From positions 68,003,534 through 68,067,533 of the forward strand of contig OX381719.1 of assembly GCA_947462335.1 (NCBI GenBank): a DNA stretch of 64,000 bases. Direction: 5' to 3'. This DNA comes from Harmothoe impar (lineage: Eukaryota > Annelida > Polychaeta > Phyllodocida > Polynoidae). The first letter of the stretch is position 1, and every line of letters starts with the position of its first letter. The translations under genes and the position numbers were made by a program. Below are positions 62,501-64,000 of the stretch, in pieces. Below the pieces are notes generated by a model, which had not been told where the DNA came from, made no database searches, and was given only the letters and a program-made list of their open reading frames with translations.

Positions 62501-63700
62501 CGTTTGGGATGCCACATTCCGGTGTGATATCTGTTGGGATATCACTCTGCAGTGCGACAGGTCTTAAACACAGTAGATATATATACCGTATTCAACGTTA
62601 TAAGCGCTCTCCCCCTAATAAGCGCCCCCTTTTTGGGGCATTTTTAGACTAGAGCAAATACTCAGATTTACTACCATAAAATATAGTTTTATAAGCGCTC
62701 AGGGCGCTTATTACATCGAATACGGTATATAGACAAAGATCACAAGTATAGTATATATATGTAGACAAAGGTTCATGAGTATAGTTCCCCACCGGCTTCG
62801 CCTTGTGAAATAACCCTCAGTGGGGAACTATACGAGTGCTCCTTTGTGTTTATTTCATGCCATTACTAACAATATTCTTCAAAATTCCACTTAATTGACC
62901 TGAAAAAGCTATATTATAGCAATTAAATCATCCATTTTAATGATTTAAAAGGCTGTGAAATAAGGGAGAGGGTTATTTAACAGGGGGTATGAAATACGGC
63001 CTTCCTTGGTTAAGTTAATGGGACTGCCGTATTCACCATGAGATGACTGTACAGAGAACACCACCAGTGTTAAGGCTATATAGTAAAGCGACAGACGGCA
63101 GCGCCCCCACACACCACCTACACACACCACCCACACACTAAATACACTTACCTCATTCCGCGACACTATGTCTGTTCCCTGGGGTGAGACACGTGACCAA
63201 AAGCAACCAATCAGAACAGGATTAAAACAGCAACAATCAAACAGCCAAAATTCAGAGAAGGATGAGAAGGAAGAGGAGGGCATCGATTGGGCCAAATCAG
63301 GATCGAGTCAGATAAGCAAAAAGTCAGTGATTTAATCAACGAGCATTTCAAACATGTCTATTTAGATGTGTATTTGTCATTAAACTTTAAGCAGTCAGTA
63401 GTGCGGCTGTCACATGCCCTAAGTTAGACATGACACCCCCCATGCACCCCCTACACAGCGTGTACCACCCACCTCTATGTAAGCGGCCGCCTCCTCAGAC
63501 TGCCGCGGGGGAGGCAGCCAGTCCTTGGGTTGTTTGTTAAGGTTCTCTGTCACAAACCAGCAGAGCCGCGGCCAGCCCCGGAAAGTGACAATGTCGTTGT
63601 TGGGTGTACGAGGCAGGCCTTTATAGCAAGCCTCGGAGGTGAGTGCCACGTTGACGTTCAGACTGCCCAACAGGAAGCCGATTCCCTGACCACCGGCATC
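40516..63700 (-). CDS. DIP2: DIP2 (disco-interacting protein 2) homologue, 5' partial
   Basis: Twenty-three exons were traced from the right edge to the stop: 63473-63700, 61059-61226, 60647-60740, 60332-60451, 60025-60139, 55923-56062, 55385-55602, 54979-55191, 54509-54607, 54082-54214, 50666-50778, 48674-48754, 44423-44588, 44115-44254, 43723-43884, 43357-43487, 42740-42831, 42213-42460, 41868-41987, 41632-41706, 41263-41437, 40944-41067 and 40516-40768. Every junction keeps phase, giving 1135 residues. The order and wording match the two adenylate-forming (AMP-binding, FAAL-like) domains of animal DIP2, and the C-terminus GEKQRMHLRDGFL...VAYNM is nearly invariant in the family. The N-terminal DMAP1-binding part and the start of the first domain lie beyond the window. 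DIP2 has been linked to lipid (diacylglycerol) metabolism and axon patterning. Two extra candidate cassette exons are listed separately. Confidence 0.93.
42918..43160. mobile_element. MITE-like element with AGGG(A/C)GGCTAAGTCTCG ends
   Basis: The left end AGGGAGGCTAAGTCTCGCG pairs with the right end CGAGACTTAGCCGCCCT. The element is 243 bp, lies in a DIP2 intron and has no ORF. The GGGCGAAAAATTTCG-like core (minus strand) matches the fragment at 35610-35815. Confidence 0.8.
44641..44772. repeat. ~47-bp tandem repeat, three copies
   Basis: AGCAAAGTG(C/A)TGCCCTCTAG followed by GTGTGG(G/C)TTGGGGAGTAAAC is repeated three times in a DIP2 intron. Confidence 0.9.
44773..48673 (-). other. Long DIP2 intron, no further feature recognised
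   Basis: AT-rich intronic sequence between exons 48674-48754 and 44423-44588. Open frames here (for example around 46.9-47.4 kb) are short and carry no splice-bounded or family-like sequence. Confidence 0.5.
48674..54607 (-). CDS. DIP2: DIP2 exons between the two adenylate-forming domains
   Basis: Exons 54509-54607 (FQWMSRVLQAVDSIHQTGVY), 54082-54214 (TPLGGIHLHETKKKFLEG and VLMCPHTCVTNLPKPRE), 50666-50778 (GPSAVYVGNIVQGARLA and the GRDIGLLDDDSD loop) and 48674-48754 (FLSEILRWRAQTSPDHLLYS) complete the first domain and enter the second. The acceptor of 50666-50778 is a tandem CAGCAG, so the exon may also begin three bases earlier (at 50781). Confidence 0.9.
49446..50090 (+). pseudogene. Unidentified coding-like fragment on the opposite strand in a DIP2 intron
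   Basis: ATG at 49446 opens a frame (MKAASLLLNHGLVNITDTQC... FLPYLLY) ending at a donor-like CTGTACAG|gtagtc (49558/49559). Downstream, 49967-50078 is open as SQKHCVSEMMHQSVVELGPA and onward to a stop after VLKA. Both pieces look protein-coding, but the phases do not join cleanly with an obvious acceptor. I do not recognise the family. It may be a remnant of a duplicated or inserted gene. Confidence 0.35.
49515..49960 (+). repeat. ~61-bp tandem repeat of an exon end and donor
   Basis: TGGGACA(A/G)CTGCCGGAACT followed by (A/T)CTTTCTGCCATACCTACTG and TACAGGTAGTCATGGAGAG repeats about eight times. The first copy is the end of the coding-like fragment at 49446-49558; later copies share Y for F at one codon. 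Confidence 0.92.
50779..54081 (-). other. DIP2 intron, no further feature supported
   Basis: A 3.3-kb intron. Donor-like sequences near 51930 and 53134 (minus strand) lack a suitable acceptor and open frame, so no extra exon is called. Confidence 0.5.
54979..63700 (-). CDS. DIP2: DIP2 exons for the first adenylate-forming domain
   Basis: Eight exons (63473-63700 to 54979-55191) cover most of the first domain, starting at DAGGQGIGFLLG. Landmarks in order: KDGSVMGVTTTR, VLDFKRDVGLWHGV, MHVIFVPYSLMKVDP, SRDMHWGLLAQRD, LLVADGANPW, ICPCASSPEALTVSIRR, GRGVLSMQGLSHGVVRVDSE, then VRTGLLGF (resembling the A7 region of adenylating enzymes) and SRRHNTDDI...EPMKFIYRGRIAVF. The last exon ends at CSEEE. 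Introns range from about 0.2 to 4 kb. Whether this domain is catalytically active cannot be judged here. Confidence 0.9.
58981..59055 (-). CDS. DIP2: Candidate 75-base cassette exon of DIP2
   Basis: In the 4-kb phase-2 intron between exons 60025-60139 and 55923-56062, the acceptor ttaattttcag and donor gtacgt bound exactly 75 bases. Both ends are phase 2, and the segment is open in the required frame, encoding a Pro/Ser-rich insert (PEKSGPPSVAPARRSLPPLP). GC content is high relative to the intron. Inclusion would lengthen the loop before GRGVLSM. Confidence 0.5.
60834..60870. repeat. (ATTCA)n microsatellite
   Basis: TTCAATTCAATTCAATTCAA followed by ATTTCTTTATTT, within a DIP2 intron; this resembles the tail of a retroposon read in reverse, but no body was identified. 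Confidence 0.55.
61227..63151 (-). other. DIP2 intron with one MITE-like element
   Basis: Intronic DNA between exon 61059-61226 and the candidate microexon. Apart from the element at 62583-62729, nothing specific was recognised. Confidence 0.5.
62583..62729. mobile_element. MITE-like element, ACCGTATTCAA ends
   Basis: TACCGTATTCAACGTTATAA at the left is mirrored by TTATTACATCGAATACGGTA at the right, with internal inverted TAAGCGC motifs. The element is about 147 bp, has no ORF, and is flanked by TATA on both sides. Confidence 0.8.
63152..63178 (-). CDS. DIP2: Candidate 27-base cassette microexon of DIP2
   Basis: A 27-base segment lies between the acceptor gtctcaccccag and the donor gtaagtg, in the phase-0 intron between exons 63473-63700 and 61059-61226. 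It reads GTDIVSRNE and would insert nine residues between AAYIE and YTAGKDGSV without changing frame. Vertebrate DIP2 has no insert at this point as far as I recall. It could be a neural-type microexon or a chance match. Confidence 0.5.
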
Positions 63701-64000
63701 CTGCAAAGATATGAGGTACGTTTACACATGTCACAATGTGACTCGCAGGCTACATCTATACATGTCACATGTCACAATGTGCTGTTATAAAGGGTAGGGA
63801 GATACTGATGTTCAGACTGCCCAACATGATGCCAGATTATTTATTTGATTACATTACATTCAGATATCATTACATTATGAGATAAGATACAGGTTCTGCA
63901 ATGTTGACGTTTCAACAAAAAGTTACTCTCTTTATTTGTGTGTCGTTACTCTATTACAATATTTGATGTATGACACTTTGCATAGGGTAACTTCAACTTG

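Overview
This is a eukaryotic window, almost certainly from an invertebrate animal genome. Genes are split into short exons bounded by GT/AG (and one likely GC/AG) splice sites, introns are long and moderately AT-rich, and the recognisable proteins (NBR1, DIP2, a KMT5A/SET8-like SET protein) are metazoan. The abundance of minisatellites and small inverted-repeat elements fits a marine invertebrate such as a lancelet or mollusc, but the sequence alone does not fix the species. There are no bacterial operons, tRNAs, rRNAs or CRISPR arrays.

Layout. 0-16.6 kb: a minus-strand gene for a SET-domain lysine methyltransferase-like protein with a long disordered, repeat-rich tail (coding exons about 11.15 to 2.8 kb). 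It is bracketed by inverted copies of a compound satellite (205-bp units plus a roughly 50-bp TATATCCTCTC family) at 1-1.99 kb and 12.19-16.6 kb. 16.7-18.4 kb: low-complexity DNA and perhaps a 5' UTR exon. 18.47-18.99 kb: a small plus-strand gene for a His-Cys box (I-PpoI-like, HNH-fold) endonuclease-like protein. 19.6-29.2 kb: a plus-strand NBR1 selective-autophagy receptor, 16 exons in continuous phase. Ahead of the usual NBR1 domains it has a ricin-type beta-trefoil-like region. 29.5-40.5 kb: no convincing coding sequence; dispersed repeats, MITE-like elements, a CRE-containing promoter-like patch and probably the DIP2 3' region. 40.5-63.7 kb: the minus-strand gene for DIP2, a twin adenylate-forming-domain protein. 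Its 23 constitutive exons run to the stop codon in unbroken phase, and the N-terminus lies beyond the right edge. Two candidate cassette exons were found inside it.

The most unusual feature is that many tandem repeats sit exactly on exon boundaries. In NBR1 the acceptors or donors of at least six exons, plus the stop codon, are locally duplicated. The extreme case is 18 tandem copies of the 3' splice site and start of the exon encoding the second half of the ZZ zinc finger. The SET gene shows a related behaviour at larger scale: its tail is built from symmetric phase-2 exons that have been duplicated as modules, with some copies decayed.

The genes are not an operon and need not work together. 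NBR1 is an autophagy cargo receptor, DIP2 is linked in the literature to lipid metabolism and neuronal morphogenesis, and the SET protein is probably nuclear. All exon models are read by eye from splice signals, phase continuity and family resemblance; no transcript evidence was available.
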